From positions 6,386,001 through 6,450,000 of the forward strand of contig OZ245942.1 in assembly GCA_965230065.1 (NCBI GenBank): a stretch of DNA of 64,000 nucleotides. Reading direction: 5' to 3'. Shown one piece after another: positions 1-8,426 of the stretch. Below the pieces are notes generated by a model that saw nothing but the letters and a program-made list of their open reading frames with translations, was not told where the DNA came from and searched no databases. How positions within the stretch are numbered: the stretch's first letter is position 1; the number at the start of each line of letters is the position of its first letter. The translations under genes and the position numbers were made by a program. This DNA comes from G965230065 sp965230065 (GTDB taxonomy: Bacteria > Bacteroidota > Bacteroidia > Cytophagales > Cyclobacteriaceae).

Positions 1-575
1 TCTTCGGGTTTTAAGGTTTCGTAAATGCTCATGAGTTTTTGCAGACAGGTGTGCCTTTTCTTCTTCGCATAACCTTCGGTGTATCCAAAAATTATAGCAA
101 TATCCTTATGGGATAGCTTTTCAAAATAACCCAACTTGATGATTTTGTGGCAAGGCTCCCCCAGTTGCTCCAGGGCCTGGTACAATAGGTTTATTAGCGC
201 ATCTTTGTTCTGTTCACCTTCATCATCTGGTGTGTCTGTAGGCAGGTTTTCTGTATCGGGAGGTAAAGAAAACATTGCCTTTCGCCTGCTAGTCTTCTGA
301 AGCTGATACCACCAAAGCCGTTTACTGATTTCATTTAAAAAAGTAAAACAGGAAACACCTGCCCTTTTTTGATATTGCCCGCCTGCCAGTTTCTTATAAA
401 AAATAAGCATGGCATCCTGCATGATATCTTTTGCATCTTCTTCGTCACCAGAGTTTTGCATCACAAATTTTTTGGTAAATAACCAGCCGTGAGCATAAAT
501 GTATTTTTCGGCAGCCGGTTGGTGGCGTAGAAAAGCATCCAGCAATTCTTCTTCAGAACGATACGGGCTTTCCAT
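1..575 (-). CDS. ECF-type RNA polymerase sigma factor (C-terminus cut by window edge)
   Basis: Reading frame open from ATG at 575 down to the window edge, about 191 residues, no stop seen. Region 2 is visible around residues 20-70 (DEEDAKDIMQDAML, then KRLWWYQLQK), which would bind the -10 element and core polymerase. Region 4 has the helix-turn-helix LSHKDIAIIFGYTEGYAKKK. A short acidic linker (DTPDDEGEQNKD) separates them. No sigma 3 domain, so ECF class. The frame was read directly from the bases. The gene diverges from the secreted protein/caspase pair at 935-2844, and two palindromes lie in the shared 359-base gap. An anti-sigma gene would be expected to the left, outside the window. The signal it answers is unknown; control of the neighbouring caspase pair is inference. 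Confidence 0.85.
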   Translation of the reverse strand, partial: MESPYRSEEELLDAFLRHQPAAEKYIYAHGWLFTKKFVMQNSGDEEDAKDIMQDAMLIFYKKLAGGQYQKRAGVSCFTFLNEISKRLWWYQLQKTSRRKAMFSLPPDTENLPTDTPDDEGEQNKDALINLLYQALEQLGEPCHKIIKLGYFEKLSHKDIAIIFGYTEGYAKKKRHTCLQKLMSIYETLKPE

Positions 576-934
576 GAAAAGTAGTTTTAGTTTTCCTTTT
601 GCCAAGATAATAATCTTGCAGGAAACTTGTTGATTTTTCATGGTGTTCTTGTTAAAACTGAATTTTCCAACCTGTTGGGTTACCCAACTTTTGGTATTCT
701 TCATGCCCTTATCTCAACCCTTTTGTTTTCGGCTTTCCTAATTGTAGGTTTATAGCACAAAACCTGAATGGTTACCAGGCTCCAGGTGAAAACAAGGTGT
801 GTTTTTTCTTTACAAAACCCTTCCCGCTTAGATTTCCATCGGGAAAAGCACCTATCCAATGCGTCTTTTACATAAACCAACAAAAATCATTTCCTTTATT
901 TTCTCAAAAGTTTATATTGAGGTCACTTTAATTA
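576..934. other. Divergent intergenic region with two palindromes
   Basis: Gap between the ECF sigma gene (-) and the secreted protein (+). It holds CAAGAT-aata-ATCTTG at 603-618, 28 bases upstream of the sigma start, and GTTGGGT-t-ACCCAAC at 674-688 flanked by CCAA (667-670) and TTGG (691-694). A short open frame at 701-883 on the minus strand has no family resemblance and is not called. No clear TAnnTTTG promoter box was found. Confidence 0.5.
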
Positions 935-1693
935 ATGGATGAAAAGTTGATGGTGATCAAATTTATTTGCGTTTTTTTTCAGGTGTTTCTTACTCTTTTA
1001 CTGATCCGTATTCCTGTACAGGGCCAGGGTGTATCAGATAGCCTGCGCATCGTTGAACAAACCAAAAGGTTTGTTAAAGTTCAATACGACCTGAAAGCGA
1101 CAGAACCAAGGTTGCTTTTCAGGGTAACGCCTTACTATATTGATAGCACCGGACAAAAAGTTAGAATGCATGAAGTACAAGGAGACATTGGTGAAGATAT
1201 TCCTGCGGGAAGGAACAAAACCTTTGTTTGGGAAATTGCCAGGGAATTCTTCCAATACTCAGCTCCCATGCAAATAGTCATTATCAAAGATACCATTCCA
1301 CCCAAAGCTGACATCATCTTGCCTAAAGATAAATACCGGCGTACTGCCAAAATTACGCTGGAAAAAGAAGCGTTGCGTGGCATTCCCCGCTATCACATTA
1401 TTGATGAAAACCGCCAGGTAAGGTCACAGGGACACCTAAAAAATGAAGGGGATGAATGGCAGCTTACTTTACCCAACATTTTATCCCGCTCTGAAGCGTA
1501 CAGGGTGAGGATATGGAATGCAGATGGTATCCCATACTATACTTCACCATTTTATGTAAAAAGAAAAATACCCCTGAGTGTGCAAATTGCCGGGGCAGCA
1601 TTGGTAGTCAGCGGTGTATTATACCTGATACTAAAACCAAAAGAACCTGAAGTATTGCCAGAGCCATTCGGTTTGCCTGGTTCTGGAAACTAA
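935..1693 (+). CDS. Exported hypothetical protein with C-terminal membrane anchor
   Basis: 252 residues, no family recognised. It has an N-terminal hydrophobic signal (FICVFFQVFLTLLLIRIPVQG) followed by about 190 polar residues rich in beta-type sequence. A single C-terminal membrane segment (IAGAALVVSGVLYLIL) and a short proline/glutamate tail follow. An in-frame ATG at 950 gives a more typical signal peptide (MVIKF start) and may be the true start. It is 17 bases ahead of the caspase-like gene at 1711/1720 on the same strand, so the two probably form one transcript; the protein may be an envelope partner of the peptidase. That role is inferred from position only. Confidence 0.65.
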   Translation: MDEKLMVIKFICVFFQVFLTLLLIRIPVQGQGVSDSLRIVEQTKRFVKVQYDLKATEPRLLFRVTPYYIDSTGQKVRMHEVQGDIGEDIPAGRNKTFVWEIAREFFQYSAPMQIVIIKDTIPPKADIILPKDKYRRTAKITLEKEALRGIPRYHIIDENRQVRSQGHLKNEGDEWQLTLPNILSRSEAYRVRIWNADGIPYYTSPFYVKRKIPLSVQIAGAALVVSGVLYLILKPKEPEVLPEPFGLPGSGN

Positions 1694-1719
1694 AGCGAAG
1701 TACCATAAAGTTGAAACTT

Positions 1720-2844
1720 ATGCTAACAGTAAGAACTTGTCATTTATTATGTGGTATACTTTTACTAACCCATACTTACCTTCAAGCCCAAACAACAGCG
1801 TACAGCCCTGTTTTTGATGTGAATATTGCTGTGGATGAAGCGGCTCCGTTAATAGAAATAGAACACAGGGAAGCAATCAATCAAATAGTACTACGATTTA
1901 CTGATGTAAGCGGCATTGATACGGTTTGGATTGATGAGAAAGCCATACCGGGCAGTGCCGATACACTGCTTTCAATAGAACGGGAAGCTGTCTATAACAA
2001 AGAGTATTTGTTAAGAGCCAAAGACATAAAAAACAACCAGGTAGAACAGGCTTTTCGGGTTGATTGGGATGGAAATTTGAAACGAGGGGCAAGGATCTCG
2101 CAAAGTGCTTCTGACAAATACACGATTCATAACGCCACCTACCATGCCCTGCTGATTGGTGTTGAAAACTACAAAGATGCCAGCATTCCTGATCTTACAA
2201 GGCCTATTGATGACGCAGAAGCTTTATATACCATTCTTACAGAAGACTACGCCTTTGACCCTAAAAATGTGAAAATTTTAAAGAACCCCACGGAAGACTC
2301 CATTGGTTCGGCACTGGATGTATTAAAAGACAAAATGAATGAAAATGACAACCTGTTGCTTTTCTTCGCCGGGCATGGCCACTGGGAAGAACAGTCAGGA
2401 ACAGGCTTTTGGTTTCCGTCCGATGTTGAAAAAGGCAGGTACTCTACCTATGTGCGTAACAGTACCATCCGTGATTACATAAAAGAAATCAATGCGCATC
2501 ATACCCTGCTCATTACTGATGCTTGTTTTGGGGGCAGTATTTTTAATACCCGAAATGTAAGCAACGAAGAAGAAATGAGCCTGGACAGGGCCAATAAACT
2601 ATACAGGCAAAAAAGCAGAAAAGCCATGACCAGCGGCACGTTAGATTTGGTGCCTGACAATAGTGTATTTATGAAATACCTGCTCAAGCAGTTGCGCAAT
2701 AACGAAGAAAGCTATTTATCAGCCGGAAGTCTTTTTTACAGGTTTAATGAGGCGGTGATCAACAATAGTGAAAACATTCCACAATATGAGGTAATTGTAA
2801 ACTCAGGGGATGAAGGCGGCGAGTTCATTTTTATCAAAAGATGA
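1720..2844 (+). CDS. Exported caspase-like peptidase (family C14, p20-type domain)
   Basis: Clan CD cysteine peptidase of the caspase/metacaspase fold. The catalytic histidine lies in LLFFAGHGHW (about residue 219) and the cysteine in LLITDACFGGS (about residue 269). The domain opens with YHALLIGVENYKDASI, the usual first strand and helix of the fold. Residues 1-26 form a signal peptide and residues 27-130 a beta-rich N-terminal region, so the enzyme should act in the periplasm or at the surface. ATG at 1720 is chosen over TTG at 1711. It ends 14 bases before the convergent beta-propeller gene. Bacterial C14 enzymes often cut after Lys/Arg; specificity here is not readable. The second of three caspase-fold proteins is at 13841. 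Confidence 0.85.
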   Translation: MLTVRTCHLLCGILLLTHTYLQAQTTAYSPVFDVNIAVDEAAPLIEIEHREAINQIVLRFTDVSGIDTVWIDEKAIPGSADTLLSIEREAVYNKEYLLRAKDIKNNQVEQAFRVDWDGNLKRGARISQSASDKYTIHNATYHALLIGVENYKDASIPDLTRPIDDAEALYTILTEDYAFDPKNVKILKNPTEDSIGSALDVLKDKMNENDNLLLFFAGHGHWEEQSGTGFWFPSDVEKGRYSTYVRNSTIRDYIKEINAHHTLLITDACFGGSIFNTRNVSNEEEMSLDRANKLYRQKSRKAMTSGTLDLVPDNSVFMKYLLKQLRNNEESYLSAGSLFYRFNEAVINNSENIPQYEVIVNSGDEGGEFIFIKR

Positions 2845-2858
2845 AATTGCAGTTGGCT

Positions 2859-5800
2859 TTAATCATTAACCAGCAATAACCGACTCCCTTTCTTAACCCT
2901 GTTCACACCATCATCTGCCACCAGTTCCAGGAAATACATGCCGCTTTTGAGCTTATTTCCAGTAGCGCCCTTTCCATCCCAAAGCACTTTATGAAAACCG
3001 GTAGGTACCAATTCATCTTTCAGGGTTGCCACATGCCTGCCTGAAATATCATAAATACACATTTGAACCCGATACGCATTATCTGAGTTGGGAATGGTAA
3101 AGGATATAGTGGTTTGTTCACTAAACGGATTGGGGTAGTTGGCGTGCAAGCTCACTTCCTGAGGGAGCAAATGTTCATCAATAAACGCCTGGTTACCATA
3201 AAACACTTTGAATGTACGAGGGCCATTATTGACAAAGGAATATGATGGCTCTTTACGCATATTTACAATCTTATTCTCTTGTACATCCATCAGAAAAATT
3301 TGCTTACCATCTGCAGGGGTATCTTGCTTATCCCAGGAAATAATGAGAATATCATCCGCAATATTTGTTTCCACTTGAAAGTCCCAAATATAGGCGTCCT
3401 GGATGGGAACAATGTCTTTGGCAAAGCGGGGATAGAAATATTCAGGATGCTGAAAGCTTAAATTCAGATAGTTCCCAAAATGCGGTGGGCTCATCACATC
3501 ATATTTATCCCGGGAAATCAGTGCGGCAGGGTGCATACCGAAGCCCGCTACGGTTCTTTTGATGTTCCCATTTCCTTGTTCCAGGCTCAGGGGAATTTCC
3601 CACTGATTTTTACTTATTTTCTGGTTATCTATTCTTCCACCTGAACCATCTGGTGCCTTTTTGCAAATTACAGGCACTTTGATCAGGGATGCATCTCCAT
3701 GTACAAATACTAAATTACCACCACCCCTATGCAGGGTATCTGCAATTGCTTCCCAGTTTTCACTATATTCCCTAATATCATTTGGCACCATACTTCCATC
3801 TTCACCCTGAAAGTCTATTATTGAACTCCAGAGTACATCAAAATTATAAGGATTGCCAATAAGATTCCAGCCAGGGCGTACTGATATCCCAAAAGGGGCA
3901 TCTTTATTAGCTTCTACTGTTTTTCCTTTGCCTGAATTAATTGAAGTAATGGTTGAATCTCTGAAGATTAATAAATACCCCTTTCCAGCTTCAATTGTTG
4001 GAAAATCAGAATATTCAATAAATTCACCCATATTATCAAGGGTGAAAAGTCTCCAATTTGCTTTATTATAGTCTCCCAACTCATCAAAAACCTGAAATAC
4101 TTTATTGTTTTCAATATCTAAAGGAAAAGAAATAATCTGATAGGCACTTTTAGTTTTTCCTGACCGTACATTTGCATTCATACCTTTATCAAGCACATTA
4201 TAATAATACAGGATACTATCATAGGTATAACCAAACTTATCAGTGACAGTATATTGATACGCTATGCCAATAGCATCTGGAATAGTATCAAATGACAGGT
4301 GAAATGCATTAGTTTCTGTATTGAGGAATAAATTGGTAGGTTCATTCCACTGATTACAATTTTGGATTCCACTGGCCCTAAGTTTTGCTGAAAATACAGA
4401 ATTTGCATCATCTATGTCAATCAAGATTTCACCCTCATCAACCCTGGTGATGAGGTGCGTATGGGGAATTATGTCATCAGGCTCATATTTTCCTGTTTTA
4501 AATACTGTTTGCTGTCCCCCTACCGAGTTATCAGCTTCATCTTCCAAAGCCAATTCATTAAGGATTACCTGGTAGAATGCATTGTCATCTAATGAGGATG
4601 GCTGTAAACTGAAGGAAAAAGTAGATGGATTATAATTGCCAGTAAATGAAATTGGTTCTGCGTCATCAAAAAGAATTTTCTGGAAATCAAAAATTTGCTG
4701 TATGTCTTCATTACTTATGGCACTATTATCTATGTTTCTTACAGCTTCATTAATGGAAACGGTAATTGTAGTTTCCGTAGCTACTTCAGATGCTTTGTGA
4801 GCAGGGTCAAACATGGGAACGGGAGGAGTATTATCTATGAAAAAACTATTGCTTCCTACTATTTCTTCCACTTCCTGCCCTTGTACATCCGTGCCATCTT
4901 GCAATCGAATGCCTACTTCTCCTCCATTTGCGCCAGCTTTATATTCATAAGTATATTCTGTATCAGAAATCTTTTTCATGGGGAAGGCCTCCTCCTGACC
5001 ATTTTGGATGAGTGCTATTTTCATGGCAGGCTTATCAGCAATTGGCTCATTAAATGTGGCGGTGATAGTGAGCAATTGTCCGGTTTGAACTTTCCCATCT
5101 GAATCAGAAAATGATACTGTGGCGACAGGCCCATCCGTATCAGCCAGGGTGGTAAAAGTTAAGGTATCAGGAAATACTTGATTACCGACAACGTCCTGGA
5201 GGGTATCGAGGAGTAAAACCTGATAAGTTGTACTAATACTCCAGGGCACAGTGGGCGTAATGGTAACTTCATTGGAAGTAATCTCTGCACTAAAAGAGAT
5301 ACTACCACTTTGTTCGTCAAGTACCTTGAACAGCCCGCCTACATTTTCGCTATCAACAGGCTGGCCATCTAAAGTGGTAACTGCTTCGCTGAATTTGATT
5401 TTGATTTCTTGGTCTGCCCCAACGCCTGAGGCATTTTTGGAAGGCGTGAAGGTTATGGTAGGAGGTTGGTTATCTATTACAAAATCATTATTGCTGATGC
5501 CTGTCTCGCCATTTACCACTACCCTGATTTTTACAGGCCCATCTTCCATGGCAGGTACTACCGCCGAAATGGAATCAGCTGAAACCCAAACTGCATCTGT
5601 GATTTCTGTATCTCCTAAAAAAACTTTTCGCTCGTCACCGTCTGTGCCAAAGTTAGTACCCCTGATGCCAATGGTTGTGCCGGTTTTTCCCTTATCAGGC
5701 GCAAAATCATTAATTACAATAGATGATTCTATGAACTTGAATTTATCAGTTGAAGTATCGGTAAAATTATTAACGGTTATGCTGATGTTTACATCCCCAG

Positions 5801-7229
5801 CACCTATGGAGGGCACTTTAGCTACAATTGCTGTATCCGACCAAGATACTATTTCAGCCGTATCCACAGCGAATTTTACCATGCTGTTTCCCTGAATATG
5901 CCCAAAATCTTCTCCCCTGATGGTCACGACTGTACCATTCATACCTTCTTTGGGTGAGAATGAGGTGATGGATGGGAAAAATACGCTAAAAATAGTTAAT
6001 GCGTTTTCCTCTGAGACCACATAAAAAAAATTACCATCATCACTAAAAGTAATAGAAGAAGGTTTTTCTATTCCCTCAACAACGCCACTATGTCCATTAA
6101 AAATCCCTTGCTCCGGCTTTGGTGTCAATACGCCAGTTTCCAGATTATGCGAAAACCAATTAATTCTAAAATCAACTTCCACATCATTTCCAAAAAAACC
6201 AGTAGGGCTTTCATGGCTTACAGTATAAATGAACGCTTGATTAGAGGTAAAGACTAATGAAGTAAGCCGCCCCAGCCTTGGAAGTATTTGAAAATTGTCA
6301 GTATCAATAGAAGCATTATCAGCAAATCCTTGTACTTTACTTAACAGGCCATTTTCTTTATTCCGGGCAAATGAGGTAAGGTTACCAGCGGATTCCCCAC
6401 CATACCCCGAGACAAATACATTATTACCATTATTGCTGATGATAATATCTGTAGGCCTGGCATTTCCAGCTCCTAAAAAAACTGCCCAATTATCAATATT
6501 CTGAACATTATTGGACAATCTTCCCTGATCTTCAGTATTTCTTTCAAATACACTGATGCCATCATCCAGGAGACCGATTACATATACGTGCTTATTGTCC
6601 GGGCTTACTACTACTCCATTTGCGTTGTTTAGTTTTAATGTTGCATTATCTATTATCGCATGAACATACGTAAGGAGTCCATTCTCATTATTAATTGAGA
6701 AAACAGCAACCGCATCATCAGCTGAAGCTGCCACATAAATATTTTCCCCATCCGGGCTAACTGCTAAAGCCCGCGCCCCTGCTAATCCATCAACGCCATC
6801 TACACCGTCTTTAAGCGTTTGCAGGAATTGCAGTTTACCATTTTCATTTATGGAAAAGGTGGAAATTGCATTATCTACATCCGCCACGGCATACAAATAC
6901 TTCCCTTCAGAACTGATAGCGATTTCCCTTACACCCGCCAGCCCATCCACACCATTTTCTCCATCCTTCACAGCTTCTACAAAAGTAAGCGCACCTGAGC
7001 GTGTATCTCTTTTAAACATAGCAATGGCATTGTCTCCTGCTCCTGCCACATATACATATTCGTTATCCGGGCTTACCACCACATGCGAAGGTGTATGCAA
7101 CCCGTCCACCATGCCATCATCTCCATCTCGAATCACATCAATGAATTTAAATTGGGCATAAACGCATGTTACTGACATTATCAATAAGAAGGTGTAAAAC
7201 GATGTCAGTATGGTTATGGAACGAGGCAT
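2859..7229 (-). CDS. Secreted beta-propeller/IPT/Ig-like protein with T9SS type A sorting domain
   Basis: 1456 residues. A signal peptide (LTSFYTFLLIMSVTCVYAQ) is followed by a seven-bladed lactonase-like beta-propeller (about residues 30-420), with repeated units such as VSPDNEYVYVAGAGDNAIA. Two IPT/TIG domains come next (about 425-590; ITSFSPKEGMNGTVVTIRG and NDFAPDKGKTGTTIGIRG). SbsA-type Ig-like domains follow (about 595-900). The C-terminus is a T9SS type A sorting domain (about 1370-1456: NYPNPFSEQTTISFTIP, YDISGRHVATL, KSGMYFLELV). It should pass the inner membrane by Sec and the outer membrane by the Bacteroidota type IX system, ending on the surface. Domain make-up suggests adhesion or ligand binding; there is no clear catalytic motif. 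Confidence 0.85.
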   Translation of the reverse strand: MPRSITILTSFYTFLLIMSVTCVYAQFKFIDVIRDGDDGMVDGLHTPSHVVVSPDNEYVYVAGAGDNAIAMFKRDTRSGALTFVEAVKDGENGVDGLAGVREIAISSEGKYLYAVADVDNAISTFSINENGKLQFLQTLKDGVDGVDGLAGARALAVSPDGENIYVAASADDAVAVFSINNENGLLTYVHAIIDNATLKLNNANGVVVSPDNKHVYVIGLLDDGISVFERNTEDQGRLSNNVQNIDNWAVFLGAGNARPTDIIISNNGNNVFVSGYGGESAGNLTSFARNKENGLLSKVQGFADNASIDTDNFQILPRLGRLTSLVFTSNQAFIYTVSHESPTGFFGNDVEVDFRINWFSHNLETGVLTPKPEQGIFNGHSGVVEGIEKPSSITFSDDGNFFYVVSEENALTIFSVFFPSITSFSPKEGMNGTVVTIRGEDFGHIQGNSMVKFAVDTAEIVSWSDTAIVAKVPSIGAGDVNISITVNNFTDTSTDKFKFIESSIVINDFAPDKGKTGTTIGIRGTNFGTDGDERKVFLGDTEITDAVWVSADSISAVVPAMEDGPVKIRVVVNGETGISNNDFVIDNQPPTITFTPSKNASGVGADQEIKIKFSEAVTTLDGQPVDSENVGGLFKVLDEQSGSISFSAEITSNEVTITPTVPWSISTTYQVLLLDTLQDVVGNQVFPDTLTFTTLADTDGPVATVSFSDSDGKVQTGQLLTITATFNEPIADKPAMKIALIQNGQEEAFPMKKISDTEYTYEYKAGANGGEVGIRLQDGTDVQGQEVEEIVGSNSFFIDNTPPVPMFDPAHKASEVATETTITVSINEAVRNIDNSAISNEDIQQIFDFQKILFDDAEPISFTGNYNPSTFSFSLQPSSLDDNAFYQVILNELALEDEADNSVGGQQTVFKTGKYEPDDIIPHTHLITRVDEGEILIDIDDANSVFSAKLRASGIQNCNQWNEPTNLFLNTETNAFHLSFDTIPDAIGIAYQYTVTDKFGYTYDSILYYYNVLDKGMNANVRSGKTKSAYQIISFPLDIENNKVFQVFDELGDYNKANWRLFTLDNMGEFIEYSDFPTIEAGKGYLLIFRDSTITSINSGKGKTVEANKDAPFGISVRPGWNLIGNPYNFDVLWSSIIDFQGEDGSMVPNDIREYSENWEAIADTLHRGGGNLVFVHGDASLIKVPVICKKAPDGSGGRIDNQKISKNQWEIPLSLEQGNGNIKRTVAGFGMHPAALISRDKYDVMSPPHFGNYLNLSFQHPEYFYPRFAKDIVPIQDAYIWDFQVETNIADDILIISWDKQDTPADGKQIFLMDVQENKIVNMRKEPSYSFVNNGPRTFKVFYGNQAFIDEHLLPQEVSLHANYPNPFSEQTTISFTIPNSDNAYRVQMCIYDISGRHVATLKDELVPTGFHKVLWDGKGATGNKLKSGMYFLELVADDGVNRVKKGSRLLLVND

Positions 7230-7263
7230 TTTTTGATATTTATTCGCAACAATTCATATTGGT

Positions 7264-8415
7264 TTACTTGGTATTCCTGTACGGGTCTTTGCCTGAATAC
7301 AAGTTTTGGTTGAGCTGCTCAGCCAACGGCCCATGCAAATAGTCCACACAGGTAGAAAGAAAACGTCCTTTACGGCTGGGAGCATTCAAAATGAGGCTTA
7401 CTTCCCAGGTACGGAAAGAGTCATCAAATTGCGAATGTAAAAAATCGGCACTGATATTGATGCCCAGGTTTCCCCAGTCTTTGGCGGTGCGGCTGTTTTT
7501 ATGAAAAAGATAATAATTGGGTATATTGAACCCGACAATCATGGCCAAAGCATCTGCATTTTTCAACCCTTCTATCTGATTCCACAACCCCCGGTAGGCC
7601 GCCGATAGCGACCAGGCATATCCGCTTTGATAAGACTGCACGAAACCTACACTTCCTTCCAACTGGTTGTTTTTGCTTCTTTTCTTATACAAAAAAGAAG
7701 AAGTGATATACTGATTTTCATCTTGGTTCCAGGGATAATTGAAACCTCCCTGAAAATAAATATTATCATAGAGCTGGTTACCTGTATCAATCAAAATACT
7801 ACCATTGGTGAAGGACTGAAGCAAAACATCTTTGAAAGTAAAGCCCAACCAAAAACGCTTCATGACCAACATAAAGCCCGTAGAGAGGGTCTTGCTACTT
7901 TCATTGATGGCCGGATTGTCCATGAAATTATCATTGAGATAATCATTGACCAAAATATAGTTATCCAGGGTATATTGGTTAAAATTCACTTCAACTCCTG
8001 CCGAGAGGTAAGAGAACTCGCCAATCCGCACCAACATGGCCCCGGCAGGTACTATTGAGGTGTATTTGAGTGAGCCATCACCTTGATTGCTTCTAATAAA
8101 ACTCAACCCGGCAGATGCAAAAACACTTTTCTTGTTATTGTCTTTTTTTCTATAAGGGTGACCAAAAACGAAAGACCCAGAGGCAGCATACGTTTGATAC
8201 AAAACAGGGAAATTATCAGCTATATTGATCCATTGCAAACGGGAAATGGTGCTTGCTTTGTACATATGCCCCGTACTGCCAACATACGCCGGATTGATGA
8301 GTTGGAGGGTATTGTAATACTGGGTAAACTGATATAGCTGGCCTTGCGCGGGATTTGTAAACCCCAGGCACAGAAATAGGCCTATTAAAAAAACAGAACT
8401 GTATAGTTTTTTCAT
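7264..8415 (-). CDS. PorP/SprF-family type IX secretion outer-membrane protein
   Basis: 383 residues from ATG at 8415. A signal peptide (MKKLYSSVFLIGLFLCLGF...QG) precedes the hallmark family opening QFTQYYNTLQLINPAYVG. The rest is a predicted outer-membrane barrel with aromatic strand ends. PorP/SprF proteins are partners of T9SS cargo; SprF is needed for export of the gliding adhesin SprB, and the two genes are adjacent. Here too the giant adhesin gene ends 11 bases upstream, so this is probably the dedicated exporter subunit for it. An earlier in-frame start at 8442 would overlap the upstream gene; 8415 gives the better signal peptide. Confidence 0.9.
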   Translation of the reverse strand: MKKLYSSVFLIGLFLCLGFTNPAQGQLYQFTQYYNTLQLINPAYVGSTGHMYKASTISRLQWINIADNFPVLYQTYAASGSFVFGHPYRKKDNNKKSVFASAGLSFIRSNQGDGSLKYTSIVPAGAMLVRIGEFSYLSAGVEVNFNQYTLDNYILVNDYLNDNFMDNPAINESSKTLSTGFMLVMKRFWLGFTFKDVLLQSFTNGSILIDTGNQLYDNIYFQGGFNYPWNQDENQYITSSFLYKKRSKNNQLEGSVGFVQSYQSGYAWSLSAAYRGLWNQIEGLKNADALAMIVGFNIPNYYLFHKNSRTAKDWGNLGINISADFLHSQFDDSFRTWEVSLILNAPSRKGRFLSTCVDYLHGPLAEQLNQNLYSGKDPYRNTK

Positions 8416-8426
8416 AATCTTCACAA

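Noticed and set aside
701..883. 60-residue frame on the minus strand upstream of the caspase operon
   Set aside because: Cys/Lys-rich random-looking sequence, no family pattern, overlaps palindromes of a control region.
5251..5895. 214-residue plus-strand frame inside the beta-propeller gene
   Set aside because: Antisense shadow of the IPT/Ig-like domains; low-complexity S/T/P/V composition caused by the opposite strand.
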